From Leptolyngbya sp. 'hensonii' (lineage in GTDB: Bacteria > Cyanobacteriota > Cyanobacteriia > GCF-001939115): a stretch of 64,000 nt of DNA. Positions 8,320 through 17,024 of this stretch are shown piece by piece. The notes under the pieces are model-generated. The model saw nothing but the letters and a program-made list of their open reading frames with translations. It was not told the origin of the DNA and did no database searches. Position 1 is the first letter of the stretch. Each line of letters starts with the position of its first letter. The translations under genes were made by a program, and so were the position numbers. The stretch covers positions 1-64,000 of the forward strand of contig NZ_MQTZ01000021.1 of the NCBI RefSeq assembly GCF_001939115.1, given 5' to 3'.

Positions 8320-9477
8320 CTATCCTTTGCTTCGGGATGGAACGGTGTGACTGGACCTGAAGGCGGCCAGCCAGTCCTGATACGTGGCCTCCAGGGACTG
8401 CACAGCTCTTTCCCAGTGGAGGCTCTGAACGCGCTGGTATCCAGCAGCAGCAATCCGGTGGCGCAGGCCCTCATCCAGCAACAGCCGCCGTACCGCCCCG
8501 TACAGTTGGGGGGAGAAGGGTCGATCAAGAATCAGGGCTTCCACATCCGGCTGTAAATCTGCCGCGAAGCCGGTGCGGGCAGCCACCAGAGCACAACCGC
8601 AGGCCATGGCCTCCGCCATCACCAGGCCAAAGCTCTCATAGAGGGAGGGCACCACCAGAATGGTCAGGGATTGGTAGTGCTGCTGTAGCGCTGCTCGATC
8701 GGCCACAAATGGGATCACCTGAATCCGATCGCAGAGGGCTGCCGGGAAATGATCGCTGGCCTGAAAACCCTCGCCAACACCAATGAGCCGGAGGGAACAG
8801 GTGGGAAATTCGGCCAGAATCTGGGCTAGATCGGTCTGGATCACCTGGATGCCTTTGCGATCGATCCAGGAACCGCAGTAACCGATCGTCAGGGGACGCG
8901 CCTCTACCACTGGCAGCCCCAGGTAGGTCTCAGGCAGGGGATTCTCGATCGCCAGCACCCGATCAGGAGTCTGGTAGCCCTGCTCCAGAGCATAGCGACG
9001 CTCCGCCTGGCTGACGGTGACAATCCCATCGACACCAGTGAAAGCCAGCCGAAACAGGGGGGTTTGATTCAGGCGATACCATTTGCCATAGGGATGTTCC
9101 CCATAGCCCTGGCGGGCATAGTCGATCAAACGGTTCAGGGCATAGGGTTCCAGGCCATTGGAATGGCTGACCAGCAGGAAGGACCGACCCGGCAGGGACC
9201 GGACCAGGGAGGTGAGTAACCAGGCTTCCCCCCCATACAACTCCAGCACATCGTAAGCGTGACGGCGCAACTGCTGCAGCACGAAAGGCACCATGCCGAT
9301 CGCCTGCCGGTAGCTCTTGGCCCGTCCCCCCCATTGCGGCCAGATTTCGTAGGTCTCTGGCCCAAAGGCGTCCACGGTATGGCCCAGGTCCCGCAGGCCC
9401 TGGCAGAAGTGGGTAATCACATATCCCGACCCCTGGGTTTCAACCAGAGGACAGTTGCTAACGGTCAGGATTCTCAT
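8320..9477 (-). CDS. Glycosyltransferase family 4
   Basis: A 385-aa GT-B enzyme beginning MRILTVSNCPLVETQGSGYV. The acceptor half ends with a DGIVTVSQAERRYAL segment, and the donor half begins LTIGYCGSWIDRKGIQVI. EX7E is present in ESFGLVMAE followed by AMACGCALVAARTGF. The C-terminus has RVQSLHWERAVQSLEATYQD, a common GT4 end. It lies 4 nt upstream of the divergent GT gene at 7206-8315, and its own start overlaps the upstream methyltransferase stop by 4 nt. It probably adds one residue of the repeat unit. Confidence 0.9.
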   Translation of the reverse strand: MRILTVSNCPLVETQGSGYVITHFCQGLRDLGHTVDAFGPETYEIWPQWGGRAKSYRQAIGMVPFVLQQLRRHAYDVLELYGGEAWLLTSLVRSLPGRSFLLVSHSNGLEPYALNRLIDYARQGYGEHPYGKWYRLNQTPLFRLAFTGVDGIVTVSQAERRYALEQGYQTPDRVLAIENPLPETYLGLPVVEARPLTIGYCGSWIDRKGIQVIQTDLAQILAEFPTCSLRLIGVGEGFQASDHFPAALCDRIQVIPFVADRAALQQHYQSLTILVVPSLYESFGLVMAEAMACGCALVAARTGFAADLQPDVEALILDRPFSPQLYGAVRRLLLDEGLRHRIAAAGYQRVQSLHWERAVQSLEATYQDWLAAFRSSHTVPSRSKG

Positions 9478-10085
9478 GTCGCGCCGATGACGGTAATGCT
9501 GTCTACCCGGTCCAAAATTCGCCAGGGACCATGGAGTCCTTGCAAAATTTCCTCACAGAGGCGCACCGGACCAGATTCCAAGTGGAGGTCCGATCGGGCA
9601 GTACAGACACAACTATCGTGAAAGGCCATCACCCCCTGGGGAGTGAGCATGGGAGTCCAGGTGTGAAAGTCTTGCAGGACCGATTCGTAATCGTGTTGGG
9701 CATCCACAAAGATCAGGTCGGCCTGCCCCTGGAGCGGGAGTGCCTTGGCTGCGGCGACCGAAGTCAGGCGAACAAACTCAAGCTGCTGCCCCCAATCTCG
9801 GACCATTTGTTTCGCAATGTATTCCGGAAAGGAAAAGCCCAGTAGCTTTTCCAGTTTCAGATCTAAAAAATAGGGATCGATCAGGTAGAGTCTGCCGGTT
9901 TTGGCCATGACCTGGCAAAAGATCCGGCTGGCCACGCCTTCATAAACTCCAACTTCTACAATGCAGCTTTTGCCTTGAGCCAAAGTGGCCAGATAAGTCA
10001 ATTCCCTTTCCGTATCATGGGTCTTTGCCTTTCGCAGGCCCAGGAGGTATTTCGCAAATTCCAGGGTATAGCTCATAACAGTCAT
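9474..10085 (-). CDS. CmcI/TylF-like methyltransferase (Methyltransf_24)
   Basis: A 203-aa protein with CIVEVGVYEGVASRIF (residues 41-56) as SAM motif I, YLIDPYF as motif II, and the family hallmarks LIFVDAQHDYESVL (124-137) and GVMAFHDS (151-158), whose Asp/His residues bind a metal in characterised members. The same fold forms the N-terminal domain of the large fusion at 30863-33619. It overlaps both neighbours by 4 nt. Together with the adjacent FkbM gene it makes a methyltransferase pair, suggesting that two positions of the glycan are O-methylated. Substrate is inferred. Confidence 0.84.
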   Translation of the reverse strand: MTVMSYTLEFAKYLLGLRKAKTHDTERELTYLATLAQGKSCIVEVGVYEGVASRIFCQVMAKTGRLYLIDPYFLDLKLEKLLGFSFPEYIAKQMVRDWGQQLEFVRLTSVAAAKALPLQGQADLIFVDAQHDYESVLQDFHTWTPMLTPQGVMAFHDSCVCTARSDLHLESGPVRLCEEILQGLHGPWRILDRVDSITVIGAT

Positions 10086-10897
10086 CGATGCTCGGCAAAG
10101 TAATTTACGACACTAAAGATCTCGTACATTTCCTGATATTGCTCAATCAGGAACAACCCATTTTTCATCACGCGATAAATCCGATAGCGATCGTTGAGTA
10201 ACCTATAGAAATCCCGGAAAAAGGTTCGGGAGTCAATGTTGCAGTGACCAAATTCGAACTGAATAAAGCGAATTCTGTTCTGTTCTATTAGATTTTTCGC
10301 GCCTTGTAAAACATTTAATTCATGACCTTCTACATCAATTTTGAGGAAGTGAATAAAATCAATTTTCTGAGTGGTACAGAAATCATCCAGAGTCTGCAGG
10401 ATGATTTTCTCCTCTTGCAGGGTGCCCAGGCCCCAATGCTGGGCCAGGCTACTGGGATAGAGGGATGCGATCGTCGATCCAGCTTTGGGTTCAGAAAATA
10501 AAGTCAGCTCTGCCGGACAATCGCTGAAACCGAAGGGGTACAATTCCACCCGATCGGCCTCTTCTTGCAAGGAATGGATGAGCAAAGCGTAGCTGGCCGG
10601 AGAGGGTTCAAAGGCGAGGATGCGGATGGGCTGATCCCCAAACACCTGCAGCAGCGAGCGGGCATAGTCGCCAGTGTTGGCTCCCACATCAAACAGAACG
10701 ATCGGCCCCTGGCTTGCTCCCTGCAATTTTTCCCGCAACACCTGCAGGGCAACGAGTTCGCCACTACTCTGAATATCACCGCCAGCTCCATAATTCATGG
10801 CCAAGACCAGGGATTTGTACAATCGTTCAAACAGGGGCTGGTAGCGTAGGTTGCCCTTGAGGTGGTCAGCCAGCAGCCGGTAGGGATGCTTAACCAT
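10082..10897 (-). CDS. FkbM family methyltransferase
   Basis: A 271-aa protein from the ATG at 10897 (MVKHPYRLLADHL). The frame extends further upstream but that part lies inside the preceding GT gene. Clear FkbM hallmarks are DVGANTG (about 70-76), LAFEPSPASY (about 103-112) and KIDVEGHE (about 186-193). FkbM-type enzymes O-methylate macrolides and glycans; they are frequent in cyanobacterial polysaccharide loci. It overlaps the gene upstream by 8 nt and the gene downstream by 4 nt, so the three are likely translated together. Confidence 0.9.
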   Translation of the reverse strand: MVKHPYRLLADHLKGNLRYQPLFERLYKSLVLAMNYGAGGDIQSSGELVALQVLREKLQGASQGPIVLFDVGANTGDYARSLLQVFGDQPIRILAFEPSPASYALLIHSLQEEADRVELYPFGFSDCPAELTLFSEPKAGSTIASLYPSSLAQHWGLGTLQEEKIILQTLDDFCTTQKIDFIHFLKIDVEGHELNVLQGAKNLIEQNRIRFIQFEFGHCNIDSRTFFRDFYRLLNDRYRIYRVMKNGLFLIEQYQEMYEIFSVVNYFAEHR

Positions 10898-12044
10898 GGA
10901 TCTGGCGCTCCTGTCGGATTTGGGCAAAAAGGTCAGCCAATCGTCGGAAATTGTGGATGGCGTTGAATTTCTCCTGAGCAATCGCTCGTCCAGCTAGGCC
11001 CATAGTGTGGCGCAACTCCGGCTGGTCAATTAATTGCCGCAGTACCTGGGTTAGGGTCTGCCGATCTCCAGGGGCGATCGTGAAGCCATTCCGACCGGAC
11101 TGCACCAGCTCCGGCACGGCCATTACCGTAGTCCCCACACAGGGCAGACCTGCTGCGGTGGCTTCGATGAAGACCATGCCATACACTTCCTCGTAGGTCG
11201 GCATGACAAAAATATCCGCCTGTTGATAAAGCTGCAGCAATTCTGGGGAGAGGGGGCCGATGCCCTGATGGTGTCGCAGATCGGGTCGATCGGGCAGGGG
11301 GATCGGGCTATTGGAGACAATGTCCAGTTCACTCCTCTCGGCCAGATGCGCCAGCCAGACGGCCAGCACATCCTCCCCACCCTTGCGGACAAAGTCGTTG
11401 CCAACAAAGAGCAGCCGGGGTTTGGGGCCGATCGGGGCCGTCCGGAGGGGCCAGTTGAACCGCTCCAGGGGCAGGCTCCAGTGAATTGTGCTCACCCGAT
11501 CGGGGGCGAGGCCATAATCCCGCAAAACCGACTGGCGAGCACGATCGGAACAGGCCACCACATGGGCCGCAACCTGAAAGCAGCGCCGCTCCAGACCCAC
11601 GATCGGGCGATAGGTCACCCCTGCTGGGGCGGGATGTTCCGTAGCCAGCAGAGCGGTCGTGTAATCCAGGGAGACAACGGTGGGAATCCGACTCATGATC
11701 GATTCGGCCAGCAGGGCGATCGACTGGGTATGGATGTGCAACACATCTGGGGAATAAACGGCGAGGGCTCGGTCCAGGCAACGGCGGGCATAGAGGGATA
11801 GGGCCAGTTGGTTGCGCAGACGGTAAAAATCCGCGTCCGATCGTTCCAGTAAGGGAACACGGGGGGTCATTAACCGATAGAGAATCCGTCCCGCCAGATC
11901 TTGCTTGAAGTGGTTGGGCAGATGGAGAGCCACCAGTTCCACTTCGGGAATCTGCTCCCGAAAAGTCTGCTCCAGAATGTTCTGGTGGGTGATGTGCCCC
12001 ATGGTATAGGTGCTGAGGCTGAGGACCTTTAAGCGATCGGGCAT
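10890..12044 (-). CDS. Glycosyltransferase family 4
   Basis: A 384-aa GT-B enzyme beginning MPDRLKVLSLSTYTMGHITH at the ATG at 12044; an upstream in-frame extension overlaps the preceding GT gene and looks non-native. The acceptor half carries SPDVLHIHTQSIALLAE, and the donor half RLLFVGNDFVRKGGEDVLAV. EX7E is in EVYGMVFIE followed by ATAAGLPCVGTTVMAVPEL. It is separated by only 7 nt from the preceding GT. Expected role: cytoplasmic transfer of a sugar from a nucleotide donor to the growing glycan. Confidence 0.9.
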   Translation of the reverse strand: MPDRLKVLSLSTYTMGHITHQNILEQTFREQIPEVELVALHLPNHFKQDLAGRILYRLMTPRVPLLERSDADFYRLRNQLALSLYARRCLDRALAVYSPDVLHIHTQSIALLAESIMSRIPTVVSLDYTTALLATEHPAPAGVTYRPIVGLERRCFQVAAHVVACSDRARQSVLRDYGLAPDRVSTIHWSLPLERFNWPLRTAPIGPKPRLLFVGNDFVRKGGEDVLAVWLAHLAERSELDIVSNSPIPLPDRPDLRHHQGIGPLSPELLQLYQQADIFVMPTYEEVYGMVFIEATAAGLPCVGTTVMAVPELVQSGRNGFTIAPGDRQTLTQVLRQLIDQPELRHTMGLAGRAIAQEKFNAIHNFRRLADLFAQIRQERQIHG

Positions 12045-12051
12045 AGATCGG

Positions 12052-13200
12052 TCAACGGGGTAGGGGGGAAAGGGGAACCTGTCGTTTCTGCCAGAACGCC
12101 TGGTAGAGCTGACTGGTTTGCTGGGCAATCTCCGGCCAGCAGAATTGGCGCGATCGCTGGCGGGCCAACCGTCGGGCGGTGGTCAGTTCCTGGGGATGGT
12201 GGAGTAAATGAATCACCTTGGCGGCCAGGGCGGTGGTTTCCCCTGGAGGCACCAGATATTCCGGCGGCAGCATCATCGGGGGTCCCGGAGCGTCATAGGC
12301 AATCACGGGAATGGCTGCGGCCAACATTTCCAGCACTCCAAACCCGAAGCTTTCCAGATAGGAGGGGAAAATCCCTACCGCACAGCCCGTCAGGAGTTGG
12401 GGCAGGTCGGCAGCAGCATAGGTCGGAACGACTTCGATCTGGGGCCGGAGGCGCTGGGGAAAGTGGGCCAGCACCCGATCGGCACTGCGGGCTGTTCCCA
12501 ACAGGCGAAACCGCACTGCGGGAACCTGGGCGGCAATGGCGGCCACGATCGCTGGAAAGTCTGCAGCTCCCTTGCGATCATCGAAGGTGCCGACAAAAGC
12601 CACCACAGGCTCAGCCGGGGGTAGCTCTGGGATGGCATCAAACTGGGGGCGACTGCTCTGGCTCATGCCATAGGGAATCACGACAATTTTCTCGGCTGGA
12701 ATGCCCTGCCGGATCAGTTCGGCCCGATCGTCCTGATTGGCCACATTCACCAGATCGGCCTCGGCTACCGTGCGGGGAGCCCGTTCCAGGGTCAGGCGGC
12801 GCTGCCGATCGTCGCGCCCCAGGGTGAGCCAGGAGCGCAGCCGGGATTTCCAGCTCCGGGCCGAGGGAATTTTAATCCGATCAAAATGGTGGGCCAGTAA
12901 CACGGCCCGGGTCACAAACAGGGTCTGGGAGGGGAAGTCCGATCGGGGAAAGGGCAGAAACCCATGGTCGTATTCCACCACGTCATAGTCGGCGGCATGC
13001 TGCTGGAGATAGTCTCGCAGGAGCAGGTGATAGTTCCAGAAGACCTGGATCGCGTCGTACCGATCGGAGACGAAATCCAGAGGACAGAGAATGTCACAAT
13101 GCCAGCCCAGAGGTTCCATTTCCTCCGCCAGTTCCAGCAAAATTTTGGGGGCACCTAACTCCCTGGTTTTCGGCGTGGCAATGCAAAACAGAATCTTCAT
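12052..13200 (-). CDS. Glycosyltransferase family 4
   Basis: A 382-aa protein starting at the ATG at 13200 (MKILFCIATPKTRELGAPKI); a GTG one codon upstream is possible, but the ATG forms a TGATG overlap with the stop of the upstream gene. The GAPKILLEL loop replaces the usual GG-rich acceptor loop. The donor half starts VVAFVGTFDDRKGAADFPAI, and EX7E is in ESFGFGVLE followed by MLAAAIPVIAYDAPGPP. The overall fold and length are normal for GT4. Confidence 0.88.
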   Translation of the reverse strand: MKILFCIATPKTRELGAPKILLELAEEMEPLGWHCDILCPLDFVSDRYDAIQVFWNYHLLLRDYLQQHAADYDVVEYDHGFLPFPRSDFPSQTLFVTRAVLLAHHFDRIKIPSARSWKSRLRSWLTLGRDDRQRRLTLERAPRTVAEADLVNVANQDDRAELIRQGIPAEKIVVIPYGMSQSSRPQFDAIPELPPAEPVVAFVGTFDDRKGAADFPAIVAAIAAQVPAVRFRLLGTARSADRVLAHFPQRLRPQIEVVPTYAAADLPQLLTGCAVGIFPSYLESFGFGVLEMLAAAIPVIAYDAPGPPMMLPPEYLVPPGETTALAAKVIHLLHHPQELTTARRLARQRSRQFCWPEIAQQTSQLYQAFWQKRQVPLSPLPR

Positions 13201-14093
13201 CACGCATCCCGCCAGAATAAATGTTTGCCTCCGGCATAGTGGCGGATCAGTGCTTTGACCGAGCTGGTCAGGCGAAAATCATCCACCAGAGTTGTGGCCA
13301 GGGTGGCTTCGTCGAACCAGCGTCCTTCCACTTGCCAGAAAACATGGGCCATCAGGGTTTGTTCAAAATAAAAGCTGTCTTTCTCCAGGCAGGGGCGGAG
13401 ACTTTCCAGTTTCTCTGGGAACAGGATGCGGGGCAAAATTCCCTGGGGGCAGTAGGCCAGCCCGATGTTCATGGGGTCTTCCTCCAGTAAGCGCCGATCG
13501 TGCAGGGCCTCGATGATGGATAAATCGTAGGATTGTTGATAATCCCGTCCAGCCAACATGGTGGTGTGACCCGTTTGCAGGAGAGCTTCCAGCACGGCCA
13601 AAAAATTTCCAAACCAGAGGATATCGGCATCCAGCAACAGTACGTCCGATCGATGGTTGGCCGCCAGATAGGCGGTGAATTTTTTTGCGAATCCGCCCCA
13701 GCGCCGCTGGGACCAGTCCGTGATGAAGGGATGATAATTGGCAGGGAGGGCGTCCAGCAACATCTGCCAGTGAAATAGCTGCACCTCCGGGGGGGCTCCA
13801 GCGAAACGGATTTGGAGTTCCTGGTAGGCTGCGTCTGAATCCCCAACTAGCCAGAGGGAAGGCCGCCGCTGGACCCGCGCCATCATGGAGGCGAGGTTAT
13901 AGGCTAGTAAGGGCACATCGGAGACGCGAGTGGTGATTACCCCGATCGGCAGCGTAGCGTCAAACGGTTGCCAGCCAATGGTGGGCAAATGTCCGGCCTT
14001 GATCTGGCGCAGCACATTACAGTACCCATGGAAAAGCCGATATTTCAGACTCTGCCGGATGCGATCGGTCCACTGCATAACACCTTTGACCAT
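13200..14093 (-). CDS. GT-A-type glycosyltransferase-like protein with DAD motif (GT8-like)
   Basis: A 297-aa protein not matching the GT2 or GT4 pattern of its neighbours. A strand-Asp motif VLLLDADILW (DAD at 155-157) is the likely metal/nucleotide-sugar site of a GT-A fold, with GVITTRVSD near residues 51-59 and a late HYAGGKHLFW (about 285-294) resembling the His-x-x-Gly element of GT8 enzymes. A basic Trp-rich stretch (WSQRRWGGFAKKFTAY) lies before the DAD motif. There is no transmembrane segment. Function as a glycosyltransferase is inferred from these motifs and the locus. It could be a distant family of its own. Confidence 0.65.
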   Translation of the reverse strand: MVKGVMQWTDRIRQSLKYRLFHGYCNVLRQIKAGHLPTIGWQPFDATLPIGVITTRVSDVPLLAYNLASMMARVQRRPSLWLVGDSDAAYQELQIRFAGAPPEVQLFHWQMLLDALPANYHPFITDWSQRRWGGFAKKFTAYLAANHRSDVLLLDADILWFGNFLAVLEALLQTGHTTMLAGRDYQQSYDLSIIEALHDRRLLEEDPMNIGLAYCPQGILPRILFPEKLESLRPCLEKDSFYFEQTLMAHVFWQVEGRWFDEATLATTLVDDFRLTSSVKALIRHYAGGKHLFWRDA

Positions 14094-14097
14094 AGCC

Positions 14098-15147
14098 TTA
14101 ATCCTGGACCCTCCTGGAGAACAACCTGCTTTTCAGACCCTTGACATCGTCGAGAAAGTCTTGGCCCAAAAAAGAGAGCCCATACTTCACGAGCAGATCC
14201 AGATCAGCCAACTCTGGTCCAACAGCCTGTAGCTTTTGACGCACTCCATGACGGAATAAATCCAAGCGCAATTTGCCAAAATTATCCAGGCAGAGGCTTC
14301 TCATACAGGCCACAGCTTTTCTGTGGGTTGCCCTGGAGAGTTGAGGTTGTCGGTAGATAAAGGCATAAAGTCGCATTAGCTCATCGGATGCGACCCGAAA
14401 GGCCGTTGCCCCCTTGGTTTCTGCGTGATACCGAAAGTAGCCCGCAATCCGGGGACCAAACACAAATCGATACCCTAACAGATTTAACCGCACCAAAAAT
14501 TCATGGTCCATGACATGGTGCAGCCGATCGTCGAGGAAGTGGCCGTCTGCAAAAACTTTCTGGCGAAAGAACATGGCCTGGTTACAGACATTCAAAAAAG
14601 GGAGGGAGTCGGCGATCGTAAACTCAGACACCGGATAGGGCCGCAAAAAGATACCCTGGGCATCAATACAGGTGGTGGGACCGTACAACACATCTGCTTC
14701 TGGGTAGGAGAGGGCCAGTTCTGCTGCCTGCCGGAAGGTGCCATGGTGGTAATAATCATCGGAATTTTGCCACCCCACCAAGTCTCCCGTAGCCATGCAA
14801 AATCCCCGGTTGATGGCTGCAGCCTGCCCACCATCAGGCTCACTCACCCAAAAAGTCAGGTAGGGGGCATACTTTTGAATAATTTCTGGGGATTGATCGG
14901 TGCTTCCCCCATCCAGAATGATGTATTCAATCCGGGGATAACCCTGTAGCAAGACTGAACGGATGGTGGCTTCGAGGAACTGATCCTGATTAAAGCTGGG
15001 TGTGACAATGCTAATCAGAGGCCACTCTTGACCGTTGGGCATGTACTGGGGCAGGGGCGGAGCTTGTTTGGTCCAGGGCCATCCTACTTTGCCGGGGGGC
15101 GGGGTTGGGAGGTCTTTCAGTTGTAACGGACTCAGCAGCAGGGACAT
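14098..15147 (-). CDS. Glycosyltransferase family 2
   Basis: A 349-aa GT-A enzyme from the ATG at 15147 (MSLLLSPLQLKDLPTPPPGK); an upstream TTG at 15165 is less likely. The catalytic domain begins ISIVTPSFNQDQFLEATIRS, then YIILDGGSTD and the metal-binding motif in GWQNSDD. A proline-rich stretch of about 45 residues precedes the GT2 fold. The C-terminal 100 residues are helical and basic and may contact the membrane or a partner. It belongs to a run of four GT2 genes; the two neighbours at 15226 and 16089 are clear paralogues. A 78-nt gap separates it from the upstream gene. Confidence 0.9.
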   Translation of the reverse strand: MSLLLSPLQLKDLPTPPPGKVGWPWTKQAPPLPQYMPNGQEWPLISIVTPSFNQDQFLEATIRSVLLQGYPRIEYIILDGGSTDQSPEIIQKYAPYLTFWVSEPDGGQAAAINRGFCMATGDLVGWQNSDDYYHHGTFRQAAELALSYPEADVLYGPTTCIDAQGIFLRPYPVSEFTIADSLPFLNVCNQAMFFRQKVFADGHFLDDRLHHVMDHEFLVRLNLLGYRFVFGPRIAGYFRYHAETKGATAFRVASDELMRLYAFIYRQPQLSRATHRKAVACMRSLCLDNFGKLRLDLFRHGVRQKLQAVGPELADLDLLVKYGLSFLGQDFLDDVKGLKSRLFSRRVQD

Positions 15148-15225
15148 AACAGGGCAACCTGGCAACGATCGGGATTCTGAGTGGTATCTTGCCCCATGCC
15201 GATCGATTTTGCCAAGAGACGCGGT

Positions 15226-16092
15226 TTAAATCCCATAGGTTATCCCAGTTTGCCAGCGGGCTTGCTCCAGGTTATAGGTAACCTGTCGGAGGGAGTCTCC
15301 CAGATAAGGTCGCCAGCGGCTGGCCATTCGGCACAGTTGCGATCGCCAGCGGATCTGATTGGGGCTCCAGCGGGGCTCCTGATACTCAGCCAGAATCTGG
15401 GCAAATTCCGCCTGATGGCTCTGGAGAGCGGTGGCGGTTTTGGTATCGGGATGGGTGCGATAGCCTGCCAAGGGGATGGGGACAGTGTACAGGTCTGCCA
15501 CCTGCCAGAATCTGGCCCAGAGGTCGAAATCCACCATGGTCAGCCCATTTCGCAGAGATCCTCCAACTGCTTCCCACAGCGATCGCCGCCAGAAGGTAGA
15601 CTCCTGCTGGATCACCATCTGAAACACAGGGGAGCCCATGGCATAGCGCCCAGAGTAGAAGAGCTTCCGACCATAGCCATCGATCGCCAGGGTCATCCAG
15701 GGGGATCCGGTGGGGGTCCACAGGAGGAGTCGCCCGGTGGTGAGCCATTGCACTTCGGGACAATCCTGAAAGATGCGGCTCACGACCTCAAACGTCCAGG
15801 GGAGATATTTGTCATCCGAGTTCAACCAGCCCATAATCTCACTGCTGGTGCGGGCAAAGCCCTGGTTAATGGCATCGGCCTGGCCTTGATCAGGCTGACT
15901 CAACCAGCCGGTCAACTGCTTCTCGTAGCGCTGCAGGATGGCCACACTGCCATCGGTGGAGCCCCCATCCATGACCCAGTACTCCAGGTGGGGATACTGC
16001 TGCTCCAACACCGATCGCAGGGCTGCTTCCAGGTAGGGAGCATAGTTGTAGTTGGGGGTGACGATCGCAAACGTCAGTGGGAAGTCACTCAT
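15226..16092 (-). CDS. Glycosyltransferase family 2
   Basis: A 288-aa GT2 enzyme. The N-terminus LTFAIVTPNYNYAPYLEAAL, the strand-turn VMDGGSTDGS and the GWLNSDD metal site are all intact. The segment QPDQGQADAINQGFARTSSE matches the same region of the paralogue at 16089-17018 closely. Its start codon overlaps the upstream stop by 4 nt (16089-16092). It likely works as an inverting transferase in the same polymer pathway. The donor is unknown. Confidence 0.9.
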   Translation of the reverse strand: MSDFPLTFAIVTPNYNYAPYLEAALRSVLEQQYPHLEYWVMDGGSTDGSVAILQRYEKQLTGWLSQPDQGQADAINQGFARTSSEIMGWLNSDDKYLPWTFEVVSRIFQDCPEVQWLTTGRLLLWTPTGSPWMTLAIDGYGRKLFYSGRYAMGSPVFQMVIQQESTFWRRSLWEAVGGSLRNGLTMVDFDLWARFWQVADLYTVPIPLAGYRTHPDTKTATALQSHQAEFAQILAEYQEPRWSPNQIRWRSQLCRMASRWRPYLGDSLRQVTYNLEQARWQTGITYGI

Positions 16093-17018
16093 ATCAACAT
16101 GTTGAACGCAATGCCGATCGGGTCACTTTCCTTGAACCGCCGTCTTTTCCGCTTGAAGTAGAGCCAGGGATACAGAAGATAACGCAGGGTGTAGAAGTAA
16201 AATTCGGCGTAGAATTTGCCCAGCTCAATCCGGCACCGTCCCAGGGATTTGAGTTTCTCGCCGATCGGGGAGAAGTCGGCCTTGACCATTTCCTCCAGCA
16301 CTTCCCGATAGGTGATAATCCAATCCTCACTGGCATGGGTTTCCACCACCCGCATGACTTCCAGCGATCGGGCCATGCCCCCGGTGCCGGTCTTGTGGCT
16401 GCTGTGAATGCGGTACAGGGAGAGGTAATCGGGCAGGGGGATAAAGGTTCCCAGGCGGGAAGCCCGGATGAACCAGTCCCAATCCAGGGCATAGTGATAG
16501 GTTTCGTTCAGTTCACCGGTTAGCTTCCAGAGTGGGCGGGTCCAGAAGCAACTGGGCTGGATGATGTAATCGTGGTAAGTCAGCCGCTCTGGGTCGAAGG
16601 CTTCCGGCAACTTGGCATAGCAGAGTTCGGCCCCTTCCTTGAAGTGAATGCAGCCCCCATAAACCAATCGGGGGGCCTGAATGCTTCCCAAAGCGTGGAC
16701 GACTTTGGTCAGGGTGCCAGGCAGGTACATATCATCTGAGTTTAACCAGGCCAGAATCTCGCCGGTGGCTCGCCGGAACCCCTGGTTGATGGCGTGGGCC
16801 TGTCCTTTGTCCGGCTCCGACACCCAATAGGCCAGAGCAGAGTTGTATTTTTTGAGAATGGTCACCGTTGCGTCGGTACTGCCCCCATCCATAACGATCA
16901 GCTCCAGATTGGGGTAGTTCTGGCCCAGAACGGAGGTGATGGTCTGTTCAATGTACTGTCCCTGGTTGTAGGACGGAATCACGATCGAAATTTTGGGGAG
17001 GGACTCAGGGTCAGACAT
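16089..17018 (-). CDS. Glycosyltransferase family 2
   Basis: A 309-aa GT2 protein: ISIVIPSYNQGQYIEQTITS at the N-terminus, IVMDGGSTDAT, then EPDKGQAHAINQGFRRATGE and the metal motif in AWLNSDD. The C-terminal part is rich in aromatic and basic residues (YLLYPWLYFKRKRRRF), which could associate with the inner face of the membrane. It is closely similar to the products at 14098 and 15226, indicating duplication. It lies 6 nt after the gene at 17025. Confidence 0.9.
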   Translation of the reverse strand: MSDPESLPKISIVIPSYNQGQYIEQTITSVLGQNYPNLELIVMDGGSTDATVTILKKYNSALAYWVSEPDKGQAHAINQGFRRATGEILAWLNSDDMYLPGTLTKVVHALGSIQAPRLVYGGCIHFKEGAELCYAKLPEAFDPERLTYHDYIIQPSCFWTRPLWKLTGELNETYHYALDWDWFIRASRLGTFIPLPDYLSLYRIHSSHKTGTGGMARSLEVMRVVETHASEDWIITYREVLEEMVKADFSPIGEKLKSLGRCRIELGKFYAEFYFYTLRYLLYPWLYFKRKRRRFKESDPIGIAFNMLI

Positions 17019-17024
17019 GGGCTT

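Noticed and set aside
15181-16161. 326-codon plus-strand open frame
   Set aside because: Antisense to GT2 genes with intact motifs; no family resemblance in its product.
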